A stretch of DNA of 5,160 nucleotides from Nitriliruptoraceae bacterium (lineage in GTDB: Bacteria > Actinomycetota > Nitriliruptoria > Nitriliruptorales > Nitriliruptoraceae): contig SKTN01000334.1 of NCBI GenBank assembly GCA_007117945.1, positions 1 through 5,160 of the forward strand, in the 5' to 3' direction. The notes under the pieces are model-generated. The model saw nothing but the letters and a program-made list of their open reading frames with translations, was not told the DNA's origin and made no database searches. Shown here one piece after another: positions 1-5,160 of the stretch; the stretch's first letter is position 1, and each line of letters begins with the position of its first letter. Made by a program: the position numbers and the translations under genes.

Positions 1-278
1 AAGTAGCGCAGCATCTTCTCGGTCACGTCGAAGTCGGCGATCACGCCGTCCTTCAGGGGCCGGATCGCCATGATGTGGCCGGGGGTACGGCCGATCATGC
101 GCTTGGCCTCGGAACCCACGGACAGGATGTGCCCGGTCTTGGTGTTGATCGCCACCACGGAGGGCTCGTTGAGCACGATGCCACGCCCACGGACGTAGAC
201 CAGGGTGTTGGCCGTACCGAGATCGACCGCCATGTCGCGACCGAGGAACTGCAGGGAGTTGCCGATGTTCGCCGCCAC
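1..278 (-). CDS. mreB: Rod shape-determining protein MreB, N-terminal part (3' end beyond window)
   Basis: MreB is the bacterial actin homologue. It polymerises on the inner membrane face with ATP and guides the wall-elongation machinery. The 92 complete codons seen hold the actin-fold phosphate-1 loop (AVDLGTANTLVYVRG, residues 17-31) followed by the family-typical stretches GIVLNEPSVVAIN, GSEAKRMIGRTP and RPLKDGVIADF. This covers subdomain IA and the beginning of IB; a full protein is about 340-350 residues, so about three quarters lies beyond base 1. I chose the GTG at 278-276 because an AGGT match to the 16S tail sits 6 nt upstream (288-285). A later ATG, codon 16, would remove the conserved GRD just before the first strand. 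The short lead-in NIGNSLQFLGRD is a little longer than in many actinobacterial homologues. mreC, mreD and a class B PBP usually follow, but this cannot be seen here. Identity is near certain; the start is fairly likely. Confidence 0.96.
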   Translation of the reverse strand, partial: MAANIGNSLQFLGRDMAVDLGTANTLVYVRGRGIVLNEPSVVAINTKTGHILSVGSEAKRMIGRTPGHIMAIRPLKDGVIADFDVTEKMLRY

Positions 279-389
279 AGGGTGACCTACCGCTGGAGGA
301 GGGGGCGTCGATGACGCGGGGACGTGCCGGGCGCTGCGGGCGTCGTACGGCGGAACGCACGACGCGGGAGGGTGCGCCCGCGCAGCGCA

Positions 390-395
390 AGGCTA
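390..395 (-). promoter_or_regulatory. Possible -10 element upstream of mreB
   Basis: Read on the minus strand, the 231-bp gap before mreB contains TAGCCT, which fits the actinobacterial TANNNT -10 pattern, within GTGTTAGCCTTGCG. It lies about 112 bp upstream of the mreB GTG and is the most AT-rich spot in this gap. No convincing TTGACN-like -35 box is found 16-18 bp further upstream, so this is only a candidate. It would give mreB its own transcript with a leader of roughly 100 nt. Confidence 0.22.
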
Positions 396-446
396 ACACC
401 CGCGTCGCCGACCCGCCCCGGGCCGTGCCCCCACCGGACGGACGCT

Positions 447-477
447 GGCCCGAGGGCCCCGGCCGGTCACCGGCCGG
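447..477 (-). terminator. Tandem GC-rich inverted repeats after the radC-like gene (candidate terminator)
   Basis: About 33 bp past the stop codon of the radC-like gene lies a near-perfect palindrome (459-477). Its arms CCGGCCGGT and ACCGGCCGG flank a single central base, giving an RNA stem of 8 bp with a 3-nt loop. A second, smaller inverted repeat (447-458, GGCCC-GA-GGGCC) follows directly on the minus strand. No U-rich tract follows either one. Such U-less hairpins have been proposed as terminators in high-GC actinobacteria, so a terminator between the radC-like gene and mreB is plausible. A DNA-level palindrome for a regulator is the alternative. Confidence 0.35.
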
Positions 478-509
478 TCGTACCTCCTGCGCCCGGACGT
501 GTCCCGGGG

Positions 510-1028
510 TCACACCACACCACGCCGCGCCAGGCTCACCCAGCGCGTTCCGCCGACCACGAGATGATCGAGGACCTCCACGCCGATCAGCTCCCCGGCC
601 CGCACCAGACGACGGGTGACCTGCTCGTCGTCCCGGGAGGGTTCCGGGTCACCCGAGGGGTGGTTGTGGGCCAGCACCAGGGCGGCGGCGTTGGCCAGCA
701 GCGCGTCCCGGAACACCTCCCGTGGGGCCATGAAGGTGTGGTCCAGGCTGCCGATGCTGACCGTGGCCGTCCGCAGCAGGCGGTGCTTGGTGTCCACCAG
801 CGCGGCGACGCAGCGCTCGCGGTCCGCGCCCAGGAGGGCGGGGACCAGGATCTCGGCCGCCGACTCCGGGCTGGTGACCTCCGCCCGGACGGCGTCTCCG
901 GCCGCCCACCAGCGGTCGCTACACGCCGGGTGGGCACAGCCCAGATCGCCCGGCGGGCTGGTCCGGCCGGTGTCGGCCCCCTGTCGGAACGCGATCGTGG
1001 CGACGGCGGCGTCGCTGGCGGTGTCCAC
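510..1028 (-). CDS. Short RadC-family JAB/JAMM-domain protein (lacks the N-terminal helix-hairpin-helix domain)
   Basis: This 172-residue protein is the C-terminal JAB half of the RadC/UPF0758 family. The metal-binding JAMM motif H-x-H-x7-S-x2-D is complete: HNHPSGDPEPSRDD with His121, His123, Ser131 and Asp134. It is preceded by the family-typical MAPREVFRDALLANAAALVLA and followed by GVEVLDHLVVGG. Full RadC proteins are about 220 residues and carry an N-terminal helix-hairpin-helix region. Here the first ~48 residues are unrelated, poor in predicted structure, and contain CAHPAC (Cys31, His33, Cys36). The family name is historical: the original E. coli radC mutation was traced to recG, and the biochemical role is still unclear. 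Zn-dependent isopeptidase-like activity is inference from the fold. I prefer the GTG at 1028-1026 over the GTG two codons earlier (1034), because AGGAG at 1041-1037 then lies 8 nt from the start rather than 2. It is a single gene, 122 bp after ndk and 231 bp before mreB. Confidence 0.85.
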   Translation of the reverse strand: MDTASDAAVATIAFRQGADTGRTSPPGDLGCAHPACSDRWWAAGDAVRAEVTSPESAAEILVPALLGADRERCVAALVDTKHRLLRTATVSIGSLDHTFMAPREVFRDALLANAAALVLAHNHPSGDPEPSRDDEQVTRRLVRAGELIGVEVLDHLVVGGTRWVSLARRGVV

Positions 1029-1036
1029 AGGCACGG

Positions 1037-1041
1037 CTCCT
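1037..1041 (-). promoter_or_regulatory. Ribosome-binding site of the radC-like gene (decides the start)
   Basis: AGGAG on the minus strand is the best Shine-Dalgarno match in this leader. The nearest GTG (1034) is only 2 nt away, too close for initiation. The second in-frame GTG (1028) is 8 nt away, which is normal. The site begins only 3 nt after a strong hairpin (1075-1045), so access of ribosomes could depend on that structure. Confidence 0.6.
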
Positions 1042-1044
1042 GGT

Positions 1045-1075
1045 CGCGGGTGCGGGCACCATGCCCGCTCCCGCG
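1045..1075 (-). promoter_or_regulatory. Strong 14-bp stem, 3-nt loop hairpin between ndk and the radC-like gene
   Basis: Positions 1045-1058 and 1062-1075 are complementary at 13 of 14 positions (only 1051/1069 mismatch), closing a 3-nt loop. All but one of the pairs are G-C. In the minus-strand transcript the hairpin lies 75 nt after the ndk stop and 3 nt before the AGGAG of the radC-like gene. There is no U-tract after it. It may act as a U-less terminator or RNA 3'-end protector for ndk, or as an attenuator or translational block for the next gene. The sequence alone does not separate these. Confidence 0.5.
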
Positions 1076-1112
1076 CCCCGAGGGCCGATGGATCGCGGCC
1101 AGCCTGTGGATG

Positions 1113-1132
1113 ACCGCCCCCGAGGGAGCGGT
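1113..1132 (-). terminator. Weak hairpin just after ndk (candidate terminator)
   Basis: The arms ACCGC (1113-1117) and GCGGT (1128-1132) pair. Two more G-C pairs inside, past one mismatch, close a 4-nt loop. On the minus strand the structure starts 18 nt after the ndk stop codon, a typical distance for a terminator. It is short and lacks a U-tract, so support is weak. Together with the much stronger hairpin at 1045-1075 it makes the ndk downstream region highly structured. Confidence 0.2.
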
Positions 1133-1150
1133 ACCTCGCGGGTCGGGGGG

Positions 1151-1564
1151 TCAGAACCGCCCGGGGAAGAACAGCTCGAGCTCACGCTGCGCGGAGGCCG
1201 CGGAGTCGGAGCCGTGCACGATGTTCTCGCCGATGATCGTGGCGAGGTCACCCCGGATCGATCCCGGCGTGGCGTCCACGGGGTTGGTCGCACCCATGAT
1301 CGTGCGCATGCACGTGATCGCGTCCTCACCCGACACGCACATCGCCACCAGCGGACCCGAGGTGATGAAGGCCACCAGCTCGCCGAAGAAGGGCTTGTCG
1401 GTGTGCTCGCCGTAGTGCTGCTCCGCGGTGGCACGGTCCAGGGTGCGCAGCTCGAGGGCCTCCAGGGTCAGGCCCTTGCGCTCGATGCGGGAGATGACCT
1501 CGCCGATCAGCCCGCGGGCGACGCCGTCGGGCTTGACGAGGATGAGGGTGCGTTCGGTGGCCAC
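1151..1564 (-). CDS. ndk: Nucleoside diphosphate kinase
   Basis: Ndk transfers the gamma-phosphate of ATP to other (deoxy)nucleoside diphosphates through a phospho-histidine, in the cytosol. The 137-residue product matches the usual family length end to end. It has TLILVKPDGV near the start (Lys11), GLIGEVISRIERKGL, the HYGEH...PFFGELVAFITSGP segment, the NPVDATPGSIRGD loop (Arg104), and the active-site NIVHGSDS with His117. The frame stays open upstream and offers three starts: GTG at 1618, ATG at 1576 and GTG at 1564. I chose 1564 because GGAG (1574-1571) lies 6 nt upstream and because the product then begins MATERTL, like mycobacterial Ndk. ATG 1576 has no ribosome-binding site, and the stretch before it consists of short repeats whose periods are not multiples of three. 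It lies 131 bp after folC (119 bp if ATG 1576 is used), an order common in actinobacteria. Confidence 0.96.
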   Translation of the reverse strand: MATERTLILVKPDGVARGLIGEVISRIERKGLTLEALELRTLDRATAEQHYGEHTDKPFFGELVAFITSGPLVAMCVSGEDAITCMRTIMGATNPVDATPGSIRGDLATIIGENIVHGSDSAASAQRELELFFPGRF

Positions 1565-1570
1565 GGTGGA

Positions 1571-1574
1571 CTCC
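1571..1574 (-). promoter_or_regulatory. Ribosome-binding site of ndk (supports the GTG start)
   Basis: GGAG on the minus strand is 6 nt before the GTG at 1564. It overlaps the G of the competing ATG at 1576, which itself has only a C-rich stretch upstream. This is the main argument for the shorter 137-residue Ndk. Confidence 0.5.
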
Positions 1575-1602
1575 ATGGTGGTTCGGGGGTCGGGGGTCGG
1601 GA

Positions 1603-1634
1603 GGTCGACGAAGGTCACGGGTCGACGAAGGTCA
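1603..1634. repeat. 15-bp direct repeat with 17-bp period in the ndk leader
   Basis: GGTCGACGAAGGTCA occurs at 1603-1617 and again, identically, at 1620-1634. A third GTCGAC lies at 1652-1657. Next to it, two identical 7-bp units CGGGGGT (1584-1597) and a degenerate third form a short microsatellite-like tract. Both periods (17 and 7) break the reading frame, so this part of the folC-ndk gap is most likely untranslated leader. A paired operator is possible, or simple slippage duplication. Confidence 0.7.
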
Positions 1635-1695
1635 GGGGTAGGCGGTCGGTGGTCGACCCGGTGTGGGGGCGGTGCGCTCCCCGGCGGCCGCGACG

Positions 1696-3165
1696 CTACT
1701 CGGGCCAGCTGAGCTCGTCGTCCGCGTCGCCGAGCAGTTGTTCGGCGAGGTCCTCCACGCCGAGCTCGTCGTCGGGGGTGAGCACCACCTCGTCATCGAG
1801 GTGGTCGACCATCGGCAGGTGCCGGCTGCGGGCCGCCCCGACGGTGTGCAGGGAGCCCGCGACCAGGACACCGTCCTGTGGCCCGGCGACCGCGGTCGCC
1901 AGGGCGAGCGCGCTCGTGACGTCGGTGGCGACCTCCACCACCACCCCGGTACCTGCCCAGGTCGTGGCCGCGGCGGTGCGCATCCGCTCCAGGCTCGCCG
2001 CCCGGGGGGAGGGCGCCCGGGTGACCACCACGTGGGAGACCGCGTCGCGGAAGGCGGCGAGGATCCCCTCGATGTCCTTGTCGTCGAGGCAGGCCACCAC
2101 CAGGACCAGCTCACCGAAGGCGAAGGCCTCACCGACGGCTGCGACGGAGGCCCGGGCACCGTGGGGGTTGTGGGCGCCGTCGAGGAGGACGGTGGGCTCA
2201 CGGTGCACGATCTCCAGCCGCCCCGGCACGCTGACCGCCTCCAGACCGTGGCGGAGCACCTCGTCGTCCATGGCGTCGAAAGCCGCGCCGGTCAGGGCGG
2301 CGAAGGCGGCCAGTGCGAGGGCGGCGTTGTCGGCCTGGTGCGCGCCGAACAGGGGCAGCAGGACATCGTCGAGCTCCCGCTCCCCCACCCGGAGGTTGAG
2401 GGACTGCCCGCCGACGGCGATGGCGCGATCCACGACCTCGAAGTCCTCGCCGGCCCGCCACCGCCGCGCCCCGGCATCGTCCACGGCGGCGTCGATCACC
2501 GCGTCCACCTCGGGATGCTGCTGGGCGGTGACCACCTCGGCACCGGGCTTGATGATCCCGACCTTCTCCCCCGCGATCTCTGCCGGGCTGCGCCCGAGCT
2601 CCGGGTGGTCGATGTCGATCGGGGTGAGCACCGCGACCTCACCGCGCACCAGGTTCGTCGCGTCCCACCGGCCGCCCATGCCGACCTCGAAGATGCCGAC
2701 GTCCACGGGCGCGTCGGCGAACCACCAGCCGGCCATGGCCGTGAGCACCTCGAAGTAGGTCAGGAGGTCGGCCTGCTCGCCGTGCTCGGTGCGGGCACGC
2801 TCGTCCAGCAGGTCGGCGAGCGCCGCCACCTCATCGTGGACAGCGGCGAAGCGCCGGGCGGAGATGGGGTGACCGGCCACGCTCATGCGCTCGCGCACCG
2901 ACTGCAGGTGCGGCGAGGTGTAGGTGCCGGCGGCGATCCCCGCTGCGGCGCACAGCGAGGCGACCATCCGGCTGGTGGAACCCTTGCCGTTGGTACCGGT
3001 CACGTGGACCGACGGGTAGGCCCGCTGCGGATCCCCGAGCAGGGCGTTGAGCGCGGTGATCCGCTCGAGGTCGGGGACCATGCGGCCGGGTCCGCGGGCG
3101 ACGAGCCGGTCGTACGCAGCGTCGAAGGCCGCGGCGATCTCGGCCTGCTGGGGGGTCAGGGACAC
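1696..3165 (-). CDS. folC: Bifunctional folylpolyglutamate synthase / dihydrofolate synthase
   Basis: FolC is a Mur-ligase-type ATP-dependent enzyme of the cytosol that adds glutamate to folates and, in many bacteria, to dihydropteroate. The 489-residue product shows the P-loop VTGTNGKGS (residues 55-63), TSPHLQSVRERM (83-94), FEVGMGGRWDATN (159-171), DHPELGRSPAEIAGEKVGIIKPGA (185-209, in parts) with Lys201 where the carbamylated lysine of E. coli FolC lies, the substrate-binding FGAHQADNAALAL (273-285), and the C-terminal-domain motif LLDGAHNPHG (327-336). The family core ends near GSLHTVG (437-443); a further 46 residues follow, the last 36 having 15 Asp/Glu and no Lys or Arg. The start is a GTG with a weak GAG (3175-3173) 7 nt upstream; it gives the normal N-terminal helix before LERITALNALLG. 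No DUF4233 gene follows, although that small membrane-protein gene often sits between folC and ndk in actinobacteria. Whether it does both reactions cannot be told here. Confidence 0.96.
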   Translation of the reverse strand: MSLTPQQAEIAAAFDAAYDRLVARGPGRMVPDLERITALNALLGDPQRAYPSVHVTGTNGKGSTSRMVASLCAAAGIAAGTYTSPHLQSVRERMSVAGHPISARRFAAVHDEVAALADLLDERARTEHGEQADLLTYFEVLTAMAGWWFADAPVDVGIFEVGMGGRWDATNLVRGEVAVLTPIDIDHPELGRSPAEIAGEKVGIIKPGAEVVTAQQHPEVDAVIDAAVDDAGARRWRAGEDFEVVDRAIAVGGQSLNLRVGERELDDVLLPLFGAHQADNAALALAAFAALTGAAFDAMDDEVLRHGLEAVSVPGRLEIVHREPTVLLDGAHNPHGARASVAAVGEAFAFGELVLVVACLDDKDIEGILAAFRDAVSHVVVTRAPSPRAASLERMRTAAATTWAGTGVVVEVATDVTSALALATAVAGPQDGVLVAGSLHTVGAARSRHLPMVDHLDDEVVLTPDDELGVEDLAEQLLGDADDELSWPE

Positions 3166-3261
3166 GGGTGCGCTCGCTCGAAGTCGGGGCGGGGGTGCGG
3201 CGGGTGCGGTCCGGCGGGAACGGCACGAGGTGGGGTGTCTGCCCCGGCGGGGACGGGTCCG

Positions 3262-3291
3262 CCACCCCGGCAGCGCGAAGGGCCGGGGTGG
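3262..3291 (-). promoter_or_regulatory. Perfect 10-bp stem in the folC leader
   Basis: CCACCCCGGC (3262-3271) and GCCGGGGTGG (3282-3291) are exact reverse complements around a 10-nt loop. On the minus strand the structure lies 96 bp before the folC start, with no U-tract after it. It could be a leader hairpin, a U-less terminator or a chance GC-rich inverted repeat. I recognise no riboswitch consensus such as the THF aptamer, though that check was only by eye. Confidence 0.35.
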
Positions 3292-3459
3292 GGCCCGGCG
3301 TCTACGAGGTGCGGGGCCAGCCGGGGCACCTCCGCCGACTCGGCCACCGGAGGCGCTGCGGAGACGCTACCGCCTGGCCGGTCGCGACCCCACCGGCTGA
3401 CCGGGGCGAGCGCCCACAGCCGCCCCCTCCCCGGCTCGTGGTCCGTAGCTGGGCCAGGG

Positions 3460-3527
3460 CCCAGGACGCGACCACCCGGCGCACCCACGAGCACCCAGGA
3501 CGCGACCACCCGACGCACCCACGGGCA
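3460..3527. repeat. 34-bp tandem direct repeat, two copies
   Basis: Copy 1 (3460-3493) and copy 2 (3494-3527) match at 32 of 34 bases, differing at 3479/3513 and 3489/3523 (both G/A changes). Both copies begin CCCAGGACGCGACCACCCG. No third full copy follows. A period of 34 is not a multiple of three, which argues against coding. The repeat ends inside the ptsI downstream hairpin. Confidence 0.85.
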
Positions 3528-3537
3528 CCAGTGCCCG
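3522..3537 (-). terminator. Hairpin after ptsI (candidate terminator)
   Basis: CGGGCA (3522-3527) and TGCCCG (3532-3537) pair exactly around a 4-nt loop, starting 20 nt after the ptsI stop on the minus strand. Another palindrome, GCCCGGGC (3541-3548), sits between. No U-tract follows, so termination is inferred only from position and structure. Confidence 0.35.
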
Positions 3538-3557
3538 AGCGCCCGGGCCACGCGCGG

Positions 3558-5160
3558 TCAGGCCTCGAGCAGCGCGCGGACCTCAGCGGGACCCGGGCAG
3601 GCCAGGGCCGACTCGGCCAGCCGCTCGGCGTCGGCGAGGTCCACCTCGCGCACGGCCTGCTTGATCAGGGGGACGTCCCGAGGCGGCACCGACAGCTCCC
3701 GCACCCCGAGGCCGATCAACAGCCCGGCCACGGCCGGATCGCTGGCCAGGTCCCCGCACACCGCCACCCGGGTGCGGCTGCCCGCAGCCGCGCTGCCGAC
3801 CATCCCGATGAGGGCGAGGACACCGGGGTCGAGATGGTCACCGAGCGCGGCCACCGCGGGGTTGCCCCGCTCCGCGGCCAGGGTGTACTGGGTCAGGTCG
3901 TTGGTGCCGATCGAGAAGGTGTCCACCTCGCCGACCAGGTGCCGGGCCTTCAGTGCCAGCGCCGGCACCTCCACCATCACCCCGAGCGGAAGGTGCTCGG
4001 GGACCCGGTGGCCCTCAGCGGACAGCTCCTCGGTGACCTCAGCCACCAGACGACGCACCGCCGCTATCTCCGTCACGGCGGCCACCATCGGCAGCATCAG
4101 CTCGACCGGGTGGTCGGCGGCCACGCGCACCGCTGCACGCAACTGGGTCCGCAGCAGACCCGTCTCGGCCAGGGAGAGCCGGATGCCGCGGGTGCCGAGG
4201 AAGGGGTTGTCCTCCCGGGGCAGCTCGATGTAGTCGAGGGGCTTGTCACCCCCGACGTCCAGGGTCCGCAGGGTCACGGGCCGGCCCTCCACGGCCGCAC
4301 AGATGCGGGTGTAGGTGGCGACCTGCTCCTCCTCGTCGGGCGCGTCGGGACGGTCGAGGAAGAGGAACTCCGTGCGCAGGATCCCGACGCCGTCGGCGCC
4401 CTCCCGGGCCGCGAGCTCCGCGTCGCGGGGCAGGCCGACGTTGGCCTGGACCCCCACGGCGGTCCCGTCCCGGGTGGTGACGTGCTCACCGGCGCGTGCA
4501 CGCAACCGCGCGTGGGCGGCCGCTCGGTCCTCCACCGCACGCCGGACCTCCGCGGCACGCCGCTCGTCGACCAGCGTCTCGACCCGCCCGGCATCCCCGT
4601 CGACCACCACCTCGGTGCCGGGTTCCAGGGTGAGGACCTCCGCGCCCAGGGCCACCACCGCGGGGATGCCCAGCGCCCGGGCGATCAAGGCCGCGTGGGA
4701 GGTGGGCGAACCCACGGCGGTGAGCACGGCCCGGACCTGGTCCGGATCGAGCCTGCCGGCCTCGGAGGGCGACAGGTCGCGTACGACCACCACGCCCTCG
4801 GGTGCCACGGCGTCGCGCTCCACCCCCACCAGCTCCGCAAGGACCTCGCGGCCCACGGCGTCGAGGTCGGCGGCCCGTGCGACGAGGTAGGGGTCCTCGA
4901 GGGTGCTGTAGTGGGCCAGGGCCTCCTCGACGGCGGCGCCGAAGGCCGTGGCCGCATCCGCACCGTGGGCCTCGATCCGCGCCTGGGCGCCGGCGAGCAG
5001 GTCCGGGTCATCGAGCAGCAGCAGCTGGGTGCCGACCATCTCCGCGGCGGCACGCCCCGCACGCCGGGCGAGCTCGTCCCGGGAGCGTCGCAGCAGGCCG
5101 TGGACGGCGGCGACGGCAGCGGCCAAGCGCGCCGCCTCGGCGTCGGGATCGCCGGCTCTC
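3558..5160 (-). CDS. ptsI: PTS enzyme I (phosphoenolpyruvate-protein phosphotransferase), 5' end beyond window
   Basis: Enzyme I takes phosphate from phosphoenolpyruvate onto a histidine and passes it to HPr, the first step of PTS sugar uptake, in the cytosol. The frame is open to base 5160 without a stop, so the TTG at 5126 is not a true start: the residues before it (GDPDAEAARLAAAVAAVHG) fit the helical HPr-binding region. Counting from that TTG, the swivelling domain carries SPTSHAALIARALGIPAV with the phospho-acceptor His144. The PEP-binding barrel has GILRTEFLFLDR (Arg251), LRTLDVGGDKP (Arg287), NPFLGTRGIR, MVEVPALALKA (Glu386), FSIGTNDLTQY (Asp410) and VAVCGDLASDP (Cys457). These map to E. 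coli His189, Arg296, Arg332, Glu431, Asp455 and Cys502 with a constant offset of 45, so only about 34 residues are missing from view. The usual GG before TSH is GS here. No PTS partner gene is visible; a 392-bp gap follows before folC. Confidence 0.96.
   Translation of the reverse strand, partial: RAGDPDAEAARLAAAVAAVHGLLRRSRDELARRAGRAAAEMVGTQLLLLDDPDLLAGAQARIEAHGADAATAFGAAVEEALAHYSTLEDPYLVARAADLDAVGREVLAELVGVERDAVAPEGVVVVRDLSPSEAGRLDPDQVRAVLTAVGSPTSHAALIARALGIPAVVALGAEVLTLEPGTEVVVDGDAGRVETLVDERRAAEVRRAVEDRAAAHARLRARAGEHVTTRDGTAVGVQANVGLPRDAELAAREGADGVGILRTEFLFLDRPDAPDEEEQVATYTRICAAVEGRPVTLRTLDVGGDKPLDYIELPREDNPFLGTRGIRLSLAETGLLRTQLRAAVRVAADHPVELMLPMVAAVTEIAAVRRLVAEVTEELSAEGHRVPEHLPLGVMVEVPALALKARHLVGEVDTFSIGTNDLTQYTLAAERGNPAVAALGDHLDPGVLALIGMVGSAAAGSRTRVAVCGDLASDPAVAGLLIGLGVRELSVPPRDVPLIKQAVREVDLADAERLAESALACPGPAEVRALLEA

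Larger units (their letters stand above)
3166..3557. other. 392-bp gap between ptsI and folC without a supported gene
   Basis: A minus-strand frame (3551-3156) stays open here, but its product is a low-complexity Pro/Gly/Arg chain with no family resemblance and no ribosome-binding site. It is crossed by a 34-bp direct repeat that shifts frame between copies, and it runs into the folC start. I regard it as non-coding. The gap holds a hairpin (3522-3537) just after ptsI, a 34-bp direct repeat (3460-3527), a GC palindrome (GGTCGCGACC, 3380-3389), and a 10-bp perfect stem (3262-3291). The folC promoter must lie here or upstream; TAGCGT on the minus strand (3370-3365) fits TANNNT but has no recognisable -35. 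I see no tRNA or other RNA gene. Confidence 0.6.

Noticed and set aside
1565..1618. N-terminal extension of Ndk by up to 18 residues (starts at 1618 or 1576)
   Set aside because: No ribosome-binding site before either start, the region is built of short non-triplet repeats, and the family begins near the chosen GTG.
1061..2758. 565-codon plus-strand open frame over ndk and folC
   Set aside because: It runs antisense to ndk and folC, ends in a Ser/Arg/Thr-rich low-complexity stretch, and has no recognisable motif.
3380..3389. GGTCGCGACC palindrome as an operator
   Set aside because: A single 10-bp GC palindrome is common by chance at this composition, and no second site or promoter is visible nearby.
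3156..3551. 131-codon minus-strand open frame filling most of the ptsI-folC gap
   Set aside because: Low-complexity Pro/Gly/Arg product, no ribosome-binding site, crossed by a frame-shifting 34-bp repeat, and overlapping the folC start. Best explained by high GC content.
1663..4233. 856-codon plus-strand open frame antisense to folC and ptsI
   Set aside because: It is the antisense shadow of two well-supported genes; the product is Gly/Arg/His-rich with no domain resemblance. Long antisense frames are expected at this codon bias.
5124..5126. TTG as the start codon of ptsI
   Set aside because: The frame continues without a stop to the window edge with enzyme I-like residues, and alignment by active-site residues shows that about 45 residues precede this codon.

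Overview
The window is very GC-rich (roughly 70% or more, by eye), with frequent GTG starts and strongly G/C-biased third positions. The protein sequences (MreB of the GRDMAVDLGTANTLVY type, a short JAB/RadC-like protein beside ndk, a long FolC, a PTS enzyme I) point to an actinobacterium (Actinomycetota) that keeps an MreB-type wall-elongation system. Genus cannot be fixed from the sequence alone.

All five recognisable genes lie on the minus strand, so transcription runs from base 5160 towards base 1: ptsI (5160-3558, 5' end outside the window), a 392-bp gap without a gene (3557-3166), folC (3165-1696), ndk (1564-1151), a stand-alone JAMM/RadC-domain gene (1028-510), and the first 92 codons of mreB (278-1, cut by the window edge). 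The plus strand shows no credible gene; its long open frames are the antisense shadows expected at this base composition.

Functionally this is a core-metabolism and cell-biology stretch. PtsI passes phosphate from PEP to HPr for sugar uptake. FolC polyglutamylates folates and may also make dihydrofolate. Ndk balances nucleoside triphosphates. The JAB protein is a putative zinc-dependent protein of unsettled function. MreB organises lateral wall synthesis. Gaps of 119-392 bp separate every gene, so none are translationally coupled. They contain GC-rich inverted repeats and two short direct repeats, but no clear U-tract terminators and no strong promoter matches.

I found no mobile element, CRISPR array, RNA gene or clearly new multi-gene system. 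The points worth a second look are a near-perfect 14-bp hairpin just in front of the radC-like ribosome-binding site, a 34-bp direct repeat with inverted repeats between ptsI and folC, a 17-bp-period repeat in the ndk leader, the missing N-terminal domain of the RadC-like protein, and an acidic C-terminal tail on FolC.
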